A DNA stretch of 64,000 nt from Sphingopyxis sp. TUF1 (GCF_036687315.1 NZ_CP144683.1:3356001-3420000), one strand, 5' to 3'; shown: positions 53,453-62,971, counted from the stretch's first letter. Made by a program: numbers and translations. Notes: generated by a model from the letters alone, not told the origin.

Positions 53453-54334
53453 ATGACCGACCTTCAATTCCATCGTCTCGGCATCGTCGGCACCGGCCGT
53501 GTCGCGCGCGCGTTCGCGCTTGCGCTGCGACCACAGTTGAATGCGCCGCCGATGCTGTGGGGCCGCTCCCCGGCGGCAGCGCACAGCGCGGCAACGGGAG
53601 TAGGCGCGGTCGCGGAACCGGACCTCGATCATTTGATCGCGCATTGCGACCTCATCGCGATCGCCGTCGCCGACGACGCGCTTGGCGAGATTGTGTTGCG
53701 GATGGTCCCCGCGGCGCCGCCGCGCCCCGCCCCCTTCATCTTTCACGTCAGCGGACGCAGCGGCGCAGCGATCCTCGAACCCCTCGCCCGGGCTGGCGCG
53801 ATGACCGCCGCGATCCATCCGGCGATGACCTTTACCGGCGATCCCGAAGCCGAAGTGGGCCGTATGACGGGCGCGCGGTTCGCGGTCACCGCGGCGCCGG
53901 GCGAGGCTGTCGATCGCGCGCGGCGCATTGTGGCGGCACTCGGCGGGGTTGCGGTGGAAATCGCGGAGGAGCGGCGCGCGCTTTATCACGCCGCGCTCTG
54001 TCACGCCTCGAACCATCTCGTTACCCTCGTCACCGGCGCGGCCGATGCGCTCCGCAATGCCGGCGTCGACGATCCCGAAGCGCTGATCGCGCCGCTCGTT
54101 CGCGCCGCGCTTGAAAACAGCCTGACGCACGGGTTTCAGGGATTGTCGGGCCCGCTCCTGCGCGGCGATGCGCGGACGATCGGCGGGCATCTTGCCGCAC
54201 TGGCGGACGGCAGCCCCGCGCTGCTCCCCGCCTATGGCGCGATGGCGCGCGCCACGCTCGACGAGATCAAGCGCCGCGAACCAGCGGCCTCGGCCCGCCT
54301 CACCGCACTGGACAGCCTGCTCGCTGTTCCCTAA
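53453..54334 (+). CDS. Rossmann-like / DUF2520 domain protein
   Basis: 293 aa. N-terminal NAD(P) motif LGIVGTGRVARAFALAL, then FHVSGRSGAAILEPLA and IHPAMTFT, the typical DUF2520 pattern, resembling ketopantoate reductase and proline reductase families. C-terminal all-alpha DUF2520 domain. No reaction has been proven for this family; a dehydrogenase role is an inference. 31 bp before uvrD. Confidence 0.82.
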   Translation: MTDLQFHRLGIVGTGRVARAFALALRPQLNAPPMLWGRSPAAAHSAATGVGAVAEPDLDHLIAHCDLIAIAVADDALGEIVLRMVPAAPPRPAPFIFHVSGRSGAAILEPLARAGAMTAAIHPAMTFTGDPEAEVGRMTGARFAVTAAPGEAVDRARRIVAALGGVAVEIAEERRALYHAALCHASNHLVTLVTGAADALRNAGVDDPEALIAPLVRAALENSLTHGFQGLSGPLLRGDARTIGGHLAALADGSPALLPAYGAMARATLDEIKRREPAASARLTALDSLLAVP

Positions 54335-54365
54335 TCGTTCGCGTGTGAATACGCCTCCCGTCTCG

Positions 54366-56660
54366 ATGCCCGACCTGACCCGCCCCGACCCGTCGGACCC
54401 GCCATATTTGCAAGGCCTCAACGGGCCTCAGCGGCAGGCGGTCCTGACCACCGAGGGTCCCGTCCTGATGCTCGCAGGCGCCGGGACGGGCAAGACGGCT
54501 GCGCTCACGGCGCGGCTTGCGCATATTATCGCGACGCGGCGCGCCTGGCCGTCCGAAATCCTGGCGGTTACCTTCACCAACAAAGCCGCGCGCGAGATGC
54601 GCGAGCGGATCGGGCGGATGATCGGCGACGCGGTCGAGGGGATGCCGTGGCTCGGCACCTTTCACAGTATCGCGGCGAAGATGCTCCGCCGCCACGCCGA
54701 ACTCGTCGGCCTGCAAAGCAATTTCACCATCCTCGACACCGACGATCAGCTTCGCGTGCTCAAACAGTTGATTCAGGCTGAAGGGCTCGACGAAAAACGC
54801 TGGCCCGCGCGCCAGCTTGCCAGTCTGATCGACAAATGGAAAAACCGCGGGCTCGTCCCCGCCGACCTCGATGCTGCCGACAAGGATGCTTATGCCGACG
54901 GCAAGGGGCAGCATTTCTATGCGCTCTATCAGGCGCGGCTCAAGACGCTGAATGCCTGCGACTTTGGCGACCTCTTGCTCCATATGCTCGTGATTCTGAA
55001 AACGCACCGCGACGTGCTCGAACAATATCAGCAGCGCTTTAAATATGTCCTCGTGGACGAATATCAGGACACCAACGCCAGCCAGTATCTCTGGCTCCGC
55101 CTGCTCGCGCAAACGCGCAAAAACATCTGCTGCGTCGGCGACGACGACCAGTCGATCTATTCGTGGCGCGGTGCAGAGGTCGCGAACATTCTGCGCTTCG
55201 AAAAGGATTTCCCGGGCGCGACCGTCATCCGCCTCGAACAAAATTACCGCTCGACGCCGCAGATCCTCGCCGCCGCATCGGCGCTCATCGCGCAAAACAG
55301 CGACCGCCTCGGCAAGACGCTGTGGACCGACCTCGACGCGGGCGACAAGCTGCGCGTCGTCGGCGTGTGGGACGGGCCGGAGGAAGCGCGGCGGATCGGC
55401 GAAGAGCTGGAGACACTCCAGCATCGCGGGACCAGCCTCGACCGTGCGGCGATCCTCGTCCGCGCGCAGTTCCAGACGCGCGAGTTCGAGGACCGCTTCA
55501 TCGCGATCGGCATGCCCTATCGCATCGTCGGCGGTTTCCGCTTCTACGAACGCGCCGAAATCCGCGACGCGCTCGCCTATCTGCGCCTCGTCCAGTCGCC
55601 CGCCGACGACCTCGCGTTCGAACGTATCGTCAACGTCCCCAAGCGCGGGCTCGGCGACAAGGCGCTTGGGCGCATCCACCAGTTCGCGCGCGCCGAGCGC
55701 GCGCCGCTTTTCCACGCCGCAGCGCGGATCACCGAAACCGACGAGCTGACGCCACAGGCGCGCCGCCAACTCGCCAATTTCGTCGCGCAGATGCGGAATT
55801 GGCAAGCGAAGGCGAATGAGCTGTCGCACCCCGAGCTGACCCAGCTCATCCTCGATGAATCGGGCTATACCGCGATGCTCCAGGCCGATCGCAGCGCCGA
55901 AGCCGCGGGCCGCCTCGAAAACCTCTCCGAACTCGTTCGCGCGATGGAGGAGTATGAAACGCTCGAGGAGTTCCTCGAACATGTCAGCCTCGTCATGGAC
56001 CGCGACAATGACGACCAGACCGAAACGGTCACGATCATGACAATCCATGCCGCGAAGGGCCTCGAATTCGACCATGTCTTCCTCGCCGGGTGGGAGGACG
56101 GCGTCTTCCCGTCTCAGCGGTCGATGGACGAGGGCGGCACCGCCAGCCTCGAGGAAGAGCGCCGCCTCGCCTATGTCGCGATCACCCGCGCCCGGCAGCG
56201 CGCGAGCATCTATCACGCTGCAAACCGCCGCATTTATGGCCAGTGGATGAGCAGCATCCCCAGCCGCTTCATCGCCGAAATTCCACCCGAGCATGTCGAG
56301 ATGGAAAACAGCTTCGGCGGAGGGCAGAGCCTGTGGCGCGCCAACTGGTCGGCGCAGGGCGATCCCTTCGCGCATGTCGCCGAACGCCAGCCGTCACGCA
56401 TCATGACGCGCGGCCCGGCATGGCAACGCGCGGTGGCGGCATCATCGACGGTGACACACGCTCCCGCGCCCTCGGAGCGCGGGCCGGCGGCGTCGGTGGG
56501 AGCGAAGCCGCGGGGCGATCTCGCGATCGGGATGCGCGTGTTCCATGAAAAATTCGGCTACGGCGAGATCGCCGACATCGACGGCAACAAGCTTGAGGTT
56601 GAGTTCGAGCAGGCCGGCATCAAGCGCGTGCTCGACAGCTTTGTGAAGGCGGCGGGATAA
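54366..56660 (+). CDS. uvrD: ATP-dependent DNA helicase UvrD/PcrA
   Basis: 764 aa from ATG 54366 (MPDLTRPDPSDPP). Walker A LAGAGTGKTAALT (37-49), motif II VDEYQDTN, motif III GDDDQSIYSWRGA, motif IV EQNYRST, motif V TIHAAKGLEFDHV, motif VI VAITRARQ, and a C-terminal Tudor-like RNA-polymerase-binding region (GMRVFHEKFGYGEI). Unwinds 3'-5' in excision and mismatch repair. Probably cotranscribed with the DUF2520 gene. Confidence 0.95.
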   Translation: MPDLTRPDPSDPPYLQGLNGPQRQAVLTTEGPVLMLAGAGTGKTAALTARLAHIIATRRAWPSEILAVTFTNKAAREMRERIGRMIGDAVEGMPWLGTFHSIAAKMLRRHAELVGLQSNFTILDTDDQLRVLKQLIQAEGLDEKRWPARQLASLIDKWKNRGLVPADLDAADKDAYADGKGQHFYALYQARLKTLNACDFGDLLLHMLVILKTHRDVLEQYQQRFKYVLVDEYQDTNASQYLWLRLLAQTRKNICCVGDDDQSIYSWRGAEVANILRFEKDFPGATVIRLEQNYRSTPQILAAASALIAQNSDRLGKTLWTDLDAGDKLRVVGVWDGPEEARRIGEELETLQHRGTSLDRAAILVRAQFQTREFEDRFIAIGMPYRIVGGFRFYERAEIRDALAYLRLVQSPADDLAFERIVNVPKRGLGDKALGRIHQFARAERAPLFHAAARITETDELTPQARRQLANFVAQMRNWQAKANELSHPELTQLILDESGYTAMLQADRSAEAAGRLENLSELVRAMEEYETLEEFLEHVSLVMDRDNDDQTETVTIMTIHAAKGLEFDHVFLAGWEDGVFPSQRSMDEGGTASLEEERRLAYVAITRARQRASIYHAANRRIYGQWMSSIPSRFIAEIPPEHVEMENSFGGGQSLWRANWSAQGDPFAHVAERQPSRIMTRGPAWQRAVAASSTVTHAPAPSERGPAASVGAKPRGDLAIGMRVFHEKFGYGEIADIDGNKLEVEFEQAGIKRVLDSFVKAAG

Positions 56661-56714
56661 ACGCAGCGCCCGGCGTCAGTTTTTGGAATGAATTCCAGAA
56701 CCCTTATTCGCGGT

Positions 56715-56784
56715 CGTGTCGAGCGAAGTCGAGACACCCATCAGAAGTGCACGCCTTCGCGATGTCTCGACGTCGCTCGACACG
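56715..56784. repeat. Palindromic repeat after uvrD
   Basis: CGTGTCGAGCGAAGTCGAGACA (56715-56736) and TGTCTCGACGTCGCTCGACACG (56763-56784) are inverted, with 21 of 22 positions pairing. In a 261-bp gap without a gene. Confidence 0.82.
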
Positions 56785-56921
56785 CACGGGATCTATAAAG
56801 CAGTGGCAGCAACCGCCGGCAAACGGCCACACGCCTCAGCCCCACAAATCCTATTGTCAACTAGATCAGTTATGATACTCCATAACGCGCGGCCGTCGAG
56901 TCGCGTTTGGGAGAATCCTAT

Positions 56922-57839
56922 ATGAAAAAGAAGCTCTTAGCGGGCGCAGCGGCGCTCGCCCTGGTCGGCTGCGGTGAAAAGCAGACTGACGAATCCGCTT
57001 ACTCTTCCCCCCCCGCCGCCGACGTTGCGGTCGAAAGTATGGACGACCGCGCGCCCGCGACACATTTGACCCCCGAGAAGGTGGTACCCGGGGTTTCGAT
57101 CTCCTCCGCCCCGGGGGTCGCCTTTGACTACAGCTACGCCTTCCGGCTCGAAGACGGGATTATCTCCAAGGTTCAGCAGGGGCATGCCGAGGCATGCGAG
57201 ATGCTGGGCACCGCGCGCTGCCGCATCGTCGATGTCCGCTATCAGCTCAACGACGAAAAGCACGTCGAGGCGCAGACGCAGTTCGCGCTCGATCCCGGCA
57301 TCGCGCGGCGGTTCGGCGCGGATGCGATCGCGAGCGTCGAAAAAGTCGAGGGCTTGCTCGCCGACGCGACTGTCGCGGGCGAGGACGTCGGAAGCCGGAT
57401 CGCCGCGTCGCAGATGCGCAGCGCCGGCGCCACAGCCGAGGTCGAGCGACTCGAGGCGCGACTGAAGGCGGGCGGCCTCGGCAAGAATGAGCGTGCCGAG
57501 ATACTTGGCCAAATATCGTCGCTCAAGGGCGAACTGACCGAGCAGCTCGCGTCACGTAAGGCGGGTGAGGCGCGCATCGCGACGACGAGCGTGGTGTTCA
57601 ACTATGTCGGGTCGGGCGGGTTTCCCGGGATCGGACACAAAAACCCCTTCGCCGACGCAGGCGAAACTCTGATGCTCAGCGGCGGGACGGCGCTGTCATT
57701 CGTGCTGACTCTCGGCGCCGCTGTGCTGCCTTGGGCGCTGCTGGCCGGACTGTCGGTGCTGGTATGGCGCAGCAACGCGTTGATCGCACTCCGGCGCCGG
57801 CTGGGCGGTAAGGTCGCACCGGAAAACCTGGGGAACTGA
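56922..57839 (+). CDS. DUF4349 lipoprotein
   Basis: 305 aa from ATG 56922 (MKKKLLAGAAAL). Lipobox LALVGC (Cys17). The Ser/Pro-rich stretch is followed by DUF4349 (YSYAFRLEDGIISKVQQGH, residues ~65-235) with a coiled segment (GATAEVERLEARLKAG), then a membrane segment near 248-280 (LSFVLTLGAAVLPWALLAGLS) and a basic C-terminus. Lipidated at one end and membrane-spanning at the other, it may bridge membranes; function unknown. Confidence 0.83.
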   Translation: MKKKLLAGAAALALVGCGEKQTDESAYSSPPAADVAVESMDDRAPATHLTPEKVVPGVSISSAPGVAFDYSYAFRLEDGIISKVQQGHAEACEMLGTARCRIVDVRYQLNDEKHVEAQTQFALDPGIARRFGADAIASVEKVEGLLADATVAGEDVGSRIAASQMRSAGATAEVERLEARLKAGGLGKNERAEILGQISSLKGELTEQLASRKAGEARIATTSVVFNYVGSGGFPGIGHKNPFADAGETLMLSGGTALSFVLTLGAAVLPWALLAGLSVLVWRSNALIALRRRLGGKVAPENLGN

Positions 57840-57915
57840 CGAAACACTGACGTCGTTTGCAAAGGTCCCTTGCCGCGTTATGGCAATCCCAACACACGGC
57901 AAGGGACAGGACGGC

Positions 57916-59079
57916 ATGAGCAATCCGGGCATGGACGCCGACATCTACGGCGCCTTTATCGAGCAGTTGCAGCGTTACGTACGCGAGCGGCTGATTCCCG
58001 CCGAGGACCGTCTTGAAGAACTCGGCCGCGTTCCCGACGACATCCTTGCCGAAATGCGCGACATGGGGCTGTTCGGGGTGACGATGCCCGAGGAATATGG
58101 CGGCGCCGGCATGAATGTCAGCCAATATGTCGGCTTCATCCGCGAACTCGCCTATGCCGCGCCGGCCTATCGCTCGATCGTGTCGATCAACATCGGCATG
58201 GTGTGCAAGTCGATCCTCGGCTTCGGAACGCAGCAGCAGAAGGAGTATTGGCTGCCGAAACTTGCGACGGGCAGCATTGCCGCCTTCGGTCTGACCGAAC
58301 CTGACAGCGGTTCCGACAGCGCGGCAATGAAGACGCGCGCGGTGCGCGACGGCAACGGCTATGTGATCAATGGAACGAAGCGGTATATCACCAACGCGCC
58401 CTTCGCCGATGTGATTCTAGTGATGGCGCGCACCAACGCCGAAGCCTTGCCCAAGAATGCCCACGTCAGCGCCTTCCTCGTTCCCCGCGACGCACCCGGC
58501 GTGTCGATCGGCAAGCCCGACGGCAAGATGGGCCAGGCCGGCTCGCAGATCGCCGACGTGATCCTCGAGGATGTGCATGTCGATGGTGACGCGCTGCTCG
58601 GCGGCGAGGAAGGCATCGGTTTCCGCGCCGCGATGCAGAGCCTCGACAACGGGCGGCTGTCGGTCGCCGCCGCCAGCGTCGGCTACGCCAAGCGGATGCT
58701 CGACACGGGGCTCAAATATGCGATGGAGCGCAAGGCGTTCGGGGAACCGATCGCCAATTTCCAGCTGATCCAGGCGATGCTCGCCGACAGCAAGGCCGAG
58801 ATCTACGCTGCCGATTGTATGCTAAACGATGCCTGCGCGCGCGCCGACCGCGGCGAGAAAATCCTTGTCGAAGCCGCGGCGACCAAAATGTTCGCGAGCG
58901 AAATGTGCGGCCGCGTCGCTGACCGTGTCGTCCAGATCCACGGCGGCGCCGGCTATCTCAAGGAATATCTTGCCGAACGCTTCTATCGCGACTGCCGCAT
59001 TTACCGCATTTATGAAGGGACGACGCAGATCCAGCAGCTAGTGATCGCAAAGAACATGATTCGCGACTACGATGGTTAA
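57916..59079 (+). CDS. Acyl-CoA dehydrogenase
   Basis: 387 aa from ATG 57916. FAD and substrate motifs AFGLTEPDSGSDS, YVINGTKRYITNA, and the catalytic Glu in IYRIYEGTTQIQQ. Fits short/branched-chain dehydrogenases near the bkd pathway or fatty-acid oxidation. No electron-transfer flavoprotein genes nearby. Followed by an extremely strong palindrome. Confidence 0.92.
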   Translation: MSNPGMDADIYGAFIEQLQRYVRERLIPAEDRLEELGRVPDDILAEMRDMGLFGVTMPEEYGGAGMNVSQYVGFIRELAYAAPAYRSIVSINIGMVCKSILGFGTQQQKEYWLPKLATGSIAAFGLTEPDSGSDSAAMKTRAVRDGNGYVINGTKRYITNAPFADVILVMARTNAEALPKNAHVSAFLVPRDAPGVSIGKPDGKMGQAGSQIADVILEDVHVDGDALLGGEEGIGFRAAMQSLDNGRLSVAAASVGYAKRMLDTGLKYAMERKAFGEPIANFQLIQAMLADSKAEIYAADCMLNDACARADRGEKILVEAAATKMFASEMCGRVADRVVQIHGGAGYLKEYLAERFYRDCRIYRIYEGTTQIQQLVIAKNMIRDYDG

Positions 59080-59083
59080 GGTT

Positions 59084-59168
59084 TGCGGCACCGGCCCGCT
59101 CCCCCACCCGGCCTGCCATAGGCTACTATCGTCGGGGAGGCCGGGTGGGGGAGCGGGCCGGTGCCGCA
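59084..59168. repeat. 31-bp perfect inverted repeat
   Basis: The arms at 59084-59114 and 59138-59168 are exact complements over 31 bp (TGCGGCACCGGCCCGCTCCC... type), with a 23-nt loop. It could serve as a terminator for the acyl-CoA dehydrogenase, but there is no T-run; more likely a repeat element. It is 23 bp from the tRNA-Ala 3' end. Confidence 0.9.
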
Positions 59169-59190
59169 CAGCAATGTAGGGGAAAGTCGC

Positions 59191-59266
59191 TGGTGGAGCC
59201 GAGGGGAATCGAACCCCTGACCTCTGCAGTGCGATTGCAGCGCTCTCCCATCTGAGCTACGGCCCC
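59191..59266 (-). tRNA. tRNA-Ala(CGC)
   Basis: 76 nt with encoded CCA. Acceptor GGGGCCG/CGGCTCC, anticodon loop ATCGCAC giving CGC, T-arm AGGGG-TTCGATT-CCCCT, discriminator A. Confidence 0.95.
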
Positions 59267-59364
59267 GCGACGGGCGGGGTCTTAACGGCACTGTCCGGCA
59301 GTGGCAACGGCTTTTCTGACCTTCGCCGTCGCTGGGGCAAATTTTGAGGAATGGGGGGATTCCG

Positions 59365-60378
59365 ATGAAAGCCTGGCATTTGACCCGTCGTCCGCAGGGA
59401 CTGCCAACGATCGACAATTTCGCGCTCCGCGACCTGCCCGACACGCCGCTCGAAAAAGACCAGCTTCGCGTGCGCAACCGCTGGCTGTCGGTCGATCCCT
59501 ATATGCGCGGGCGAATGAACGACGCCAAAAGCTATGCCGCGAGTTTTCAGCTCGACAAGCCGATGACCGGCGGCGCGATCGGCGAAGTCCTGGAAAGCCG
59601 ATTGGATGGCTTTGCTCCGGGCGACCTCATCCTCCACATGGGCGGCTGGCGCGAGGGCGGCGTGGTCGGCCTCGACATGATGCCCAACAAATTGCCGGTC
59701 GCGCTGCTCGACGCGGGGCTGCCGCCGCAAACCTTTCTGCACAATATGGGGCTGACCGGCGGCACGGCGTGGATCGGCCTGCTGCGCGTCGCGGCGGCGA
59801 AGCCCGGCGATACCGTCTTTGTTTCGGCCGCCGCGGGCGCGGTCGGATCGGCGGTAGTCCAGATTGCCAAGGCGCGCGAGATGACGGTGATCGGCTCGGC
59901 CGGCGGCGCCGAAAAATGCGCCTGGGTGAGCGAACTCGGCGCCGATGCGGTTGTCGATTACAAGGCGGGGCCGGTGCTGCCCCAGCTCGCTTCCGCGCTC
60001 GAACGGCTCGGCAAGGGGGGCATCGATGTCTATTTCGACAATGTCGGCGGCGAACATCTCGACGCCGCCTTTGCGGTCGCAAATGATTTTGCGCGCTTTG
60101 CGATCTGCGGGATGATCGACGTTTACAACGACGCAAAGCCCCAGGAGATGAAATATCTCATCCGCACTATCCCCGCGCGCATCCGCATGGAAGGCTTCAT
60201 CTACACCGACCAGTTCATCGATTGCATGGAGGAATTCTACGCCGACATGGGCGGCCTGATCGCCAGCGGTGCGGTCACGATCCGCGAAACGGTGCGCGAG
60301 GGGCTGGAGGCGGCCCCCGATGCCTTTCTCGGGCTGTTCAAAGGCGAGAATATCGGCAAGATGCTGGTTCGGCTCTAA
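59365..60378 (+). CDS. Zinc-independent NADP-dependent oxidoreductase (CurA/LTB4DH-like)
   Basis: 337 aa from ATG 59365. Medium-chain dehydrogenase/reductase without zinc ligands. WLSVDPYMRGRMND, GEVLES and the nucleotide-binding VSAAAGAVGSAVVQIAKA match leukotriene B4 dehydrogenase and CurA curcumin reductase. Reduces alpha,beta-unsaturated carbonyls. Substrate unknown. Confidence 0.9.
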   Translation: MKAWHLTRRPQGLPTIDNFALRDLPDTPLEKDQLRVRNRWLSVDPYMRGRMNDAKSYAASFQLDKPMTGGAIGEVLESRLDGFAPGDLILHMGGWREGGVVGLDMMPNKLPVALLDAGLPPQTFLHNMGLTGGTAWIGLLRVAAAKPGDTVFVSAAAGAVGSAVVQIAKAREMTVIGSAGGAEKCAWVSELGADAVVDYKAGPVLPQLASALERLGKGGIDVYFDNVGGEHLDAAFAVANDFARFAICGMIDVYNDAKPQEMKYLIRTIPARIRMEGFIYTDQFIDCMEEFYADMGGLIASGAVTIRETVREGLEAAPDAFLGLFKGENIGKMLVRL

Positions 60379-60395
60379 GCACGCGAATTCGGTAA

Positions 60396-60935
60396 TTATA
60401 CTTCGCTTGCGGCAATCATGTCCTGAAGCTGGCGAATAATGGCGCCGACTTCGCCGGTGGCGAGGAGTCCGGGACCCAGCGGGCCCGATCGGTCCGTTCC
60501 GACCAAGGGAAGCTTCCGAAGCGCGGCCAGCACGTCGGCCGACATTTGCGCGCGTTGCCAATCCATCTCGTCCTCTGCCGCCTCGGGCCGATCCGGAACC
60601 TCCATTTTCACGGCCAGAATGGCATAGGCTGCCGCTCCCAACGCATGGGTGCCCATATGGCAAACTGCCGATGCCTGCCCTGCAGCCCGCGCCGCGGCCG
60701 TGGCTGCTGGCGATTTCGCGGCGATGCCGCCTCCGCCAAAGCGCTGGCGTATTCCCGCCGCAGCGGCCAGTTCACCGGCTGCGAACGCCTGCGCACGGAC
60801 GATTGCGGTGCGCGGACGATCATCGTCGGGACAAACCGTCTCGAACAGCCACAAGACGCGGTCAGCGCACGCGGCCGCCCATTCGGCGACCAAGCGCCGG
60901 TCGGACAGGCTCAAGCTCTGCGCCGAGTCAGCCAT
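60396..60935 (-). CDS. Imm-5-like putative immunity protein
   Basis: 179 aa. The opening EWAAACADRVLWLFETVCPDDDRPR with AIVRAQAFAAGE, then alanine-rich repeats (AARAAGQASAVCHMGTHALGAAAYA), matches the putative immunity proteins of the Imm-5 type as I recall them. Helical throughout. Such families pair with polymorphic toxins, but no toxin gene is near; the pairing and function are inference. It is convergent with the CurA-like gene, separated by 17 bp. Confidence 0.6.
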   Translation of the reverse strand: MADSAQSLSLSDRRLVAEWAAACADRVLWLFETVCPDDDRPRTAIVRAQAFAAGELAAAAGIRQRFGGGGIAAKSPAATAAARAAGQASAVCHMGTHALGAAAYAILAVKMEVPDRPEAAEDEMDWQRAQMSADVLAALRKLPLVGTDRSGPLGPGLLATGEVGAIIRQLQDMIAASEV

Positions 60936-60970
60936 GGTTGCTCGAACCCGGTACCGCGACGGTCCGCCAG

Positions 60971-62329
60971 CTAGCTCCCGAAACCGACCGACAGGAAGCC
61001 CGGCATCGGACCGTTCCAGCCGTCGTCGGGGCCATCATCGTCCTGCTGGCGCTGGCGGGCGGGGACCGGTTTGCGGTCGTCCGCCTTGCGCGCGGCCTTC
61101 GGCGTCGGCTTTTCGGCCTGCTCGGCGCGCTTCACCTTGCCGCCGCGGCCACCGCGTTCGCGGCGCGGCTCACGATCTTCGCGCGGCTCGTCCTTGGCAG
61201 GCGCGGCTTCGGCCGTGCCCGCGTCATGAACCGGAATCTTGTACCCGGTCAGCTTCTGGATGTTATCGATCGCTTCGTCGTCCGACGCGGTCACGAGCGT
61301 GAACGCCCTGCCCTTTGCGCCGGCGCGGCCCGTGCGACCGATGCGATGAACATAATCGTCGGGGTGCCAGGGAGCGTCGAAGTTGAAGACATGACTGACG
61401 CCCTTGACATCCAATCCGCGCGCCGCAACGTCGGAGGCGACGAGAATGTTGATCGTTCCCGCCTTGAAGCGGTCGAGTTCGGCAATGCGGCTCGACTGGT
61501 CCATGTCTCCATGGATCTCGCCCGCCTTGTAGCCATAGCGCTGGAGCGACTTCGCCAGTTCGCGCACCGTGGTCTTGCGATTGCAGAAAATGATCGCGGT
61601 GCCGATGTCCTCGGCCTCCAGCAGGCTGCGCAGCGTATCGCGCTTGCCGCGTTCGGACGTCTTGACGAGGAACTGCTCAATATTCTCGTTGCGGCTCGCG
61701 GGGCGCGCGACTTCGATCGTCTTCGGGTTCGACAGGAATTTGTCAGCCAGCTTCTTGATCGGCGGCGGCATTGTCGCCGAGAAGAGCAAAGTCTGTCGAT
61801 TCGCCGGGAGCTTGGTGCAGATATTTTCGATGTCGGGGATGAACCCCATGTCGAGCATCCGGTCGGCCTCATCGATGACGAGCAGGTTGCAGCCGGTGAG
61901 CAATATCTTGCCGCGCTCGAAAAGGTCCATCAGGCGACCCGGCGTGGCGATCAGCACGTCGACGCCCTTTTCCAGCGCCTTGACCTGATCACCCATCTGC
62001 ACCCCGCCGATCAGCAGCGCCATCGACAATTTGTGATACTTGCCGTATTTCTCAAAATTTTCAGCAACTTGCGCGGCAAGCTCGCGCGTGGGTTCGAGGA
62101 TCAGCGAGCGCGGCATGAGTGCGCGCGCACGACCATGTGCCAGAATGTCGATCATCGGCAGCACGAACGATGCCGTTTTGCCCGTCCCTGTCTGTGCAAT
62201 GCCGATCATGTCGCGCATCATCAGTACCGAAGGAATGGCTCCCGCCTGGATCGCTGTCGGTTCGCTATAGCCCGACTCGTCGATCGCGCGCAAAAGTTCG
62301 TCGGAAAGGCCGAGATCGGCAAATGTCAT
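60971..62329 (-). CDS. rhlE: DEAD-box RNA helicase (RhlE-like)
   Basis: 452 aa. Q motif and Walker A AQTGTGKT (45-52), PTRELA, TPGR, DEAD in LVIDEADRMLDMGF, SAT, and HRIGRTGRAG. After ~residue 380 a basic, Arg/Lys/Asp-rich tail (PREDREPRRERGGRG...) helps bind RNA. Acts in ribosome assembly or RNA turnover. RhlE rather than DeaD by length and tail. Confidence 0.93.
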   Translation of the reverse strand: MTFADLGLSDELLRAIDESGYSEPTAIQAGAIPSVLMMRDMIGIAQTGTGKTASFVLPMIDILAHGRARALMPRSLILEPTRELAAQVAENFEKYGKYHKLSMALLIGGVQMGDQVKALEKGVDVLIATPGRLMDLFERGKILLTGCNLLVIDEADRMLDMGFIPDIENICTKLPANRQTLLFSATMPPPIKKLADKFLSNPKTIEVARPASRNENIEQFLVKTSERGKRDTLRSLLEAEDIGTAIIFCNRKTTVRELAKSLQRYGYKAGEIHGDMDQSSRIAELDRFKAGTINILVASDVAARGLDVKGVSHVFNFDAPWHPDDYVHRIGRTGRAGAKGRAFTLVTASDDEAIDNIQKLTGYKIPVHDAGTAEAAPAKDEPREDREPRRERGGRGGKVKRAEQAEKPTPKAARKADDRKPVPARQRQQDDDGPDDGWNGPMPGFLSVGFGS

Positions 62330-62443
62330 GTGGTACCATGTCCGGAAAAAGAGGATGCGCCCTGCCGCCCACGCGGGCAGGCGCTGCCGCGGCCATTGGG
62401 CAAAGAGGCACGAAAAGTCAAGGAATGACGGCGAAAAAGGCGA

Positions 62444-62971
62444 TCAATCCTCGCCGCGAACCGGAACCATCAGCCGGAATTTATCGACCTCGCATTTCGC
62501 GCCCGTGCGCGCATGAATTTCGTCGCGGTCTTCGCAGAGCTTTCCGTCCTTGCTGCCCTGCATGTAAAAGCCGGCATAGAAATCGAGCGCGCGGCATCCG
62601 CGGTTGAGCTGCGCGCGCAGCCTTTGCTTCTGCCGCGTGATCAGGTCGATGCTGTCGCGCTGGACCGCCTGCATACCGACGATGTTTCGCATCGCCACGC
62701 ATTTGGGAGCCTTTTTCTCTTTCCAGACGACCGGAAGGTCGGTCATGCGCCGTGGCGGGGGCGGCGCCTGCGGCGCCGCGAAATTGTTGATCTGCGAACG
62801 CTGTGCGGGGACGCGGATGATCAACTGCTGTTCGATCACGACCTGCCAAAAAGAGGAGGGCGCATCGGGCACGGGCGCCGCCACCGGCGTGAGCGGACCC
62901 GGCGCAGCCACATCCGGCGCGAGATCGGCCGCAGGCGCAGCCATAATCCACAGAAATGCCGCGGTCAGCAC
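62444..62971 (-). CDS. Secreted protein of unknown function
   Basis: 175 aa. A short hydrophobic start (MLTAAFLWIMAAPAA) looks like a signal peptide, then a Pro-rich stretch and a C-terminal part with five Cys, mostly around basic runs (APKCVAMRNIVG, NRGCRALDFYAGFYMQGSKDGKLCEDRDE, AKCEVDKFRLMVPV). I do not recognise the family. The even spacing of Cys and the Arg/Asp pattern suggest a folded extracellular domain. 188 bp upstream to the next gene hold no other frame. Confidence 0.6.
   Translation of the reverse strand: MLTAAFLWIMAAPAADLAPDVAAPGPLTPVAAPVPDAPSSFWQVVIEQQLIIRVPAQRSQINNFAAPQAPPPPRRMTDLPVVWKEKKAPKCVAMRNIVGMQAVQRDSIDLITRQKQRLRAQLNRGCRALDFYAGFYMQGSKDGKLCEDRDEIHARTGAKCEVDKFRLMVPVRGED

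Noticed and set aside
54300..56375. Open frame of 691 codons on the minus strand
   Set aside because: It is antisense to uvrD, and its composition is that of a complement shadow.
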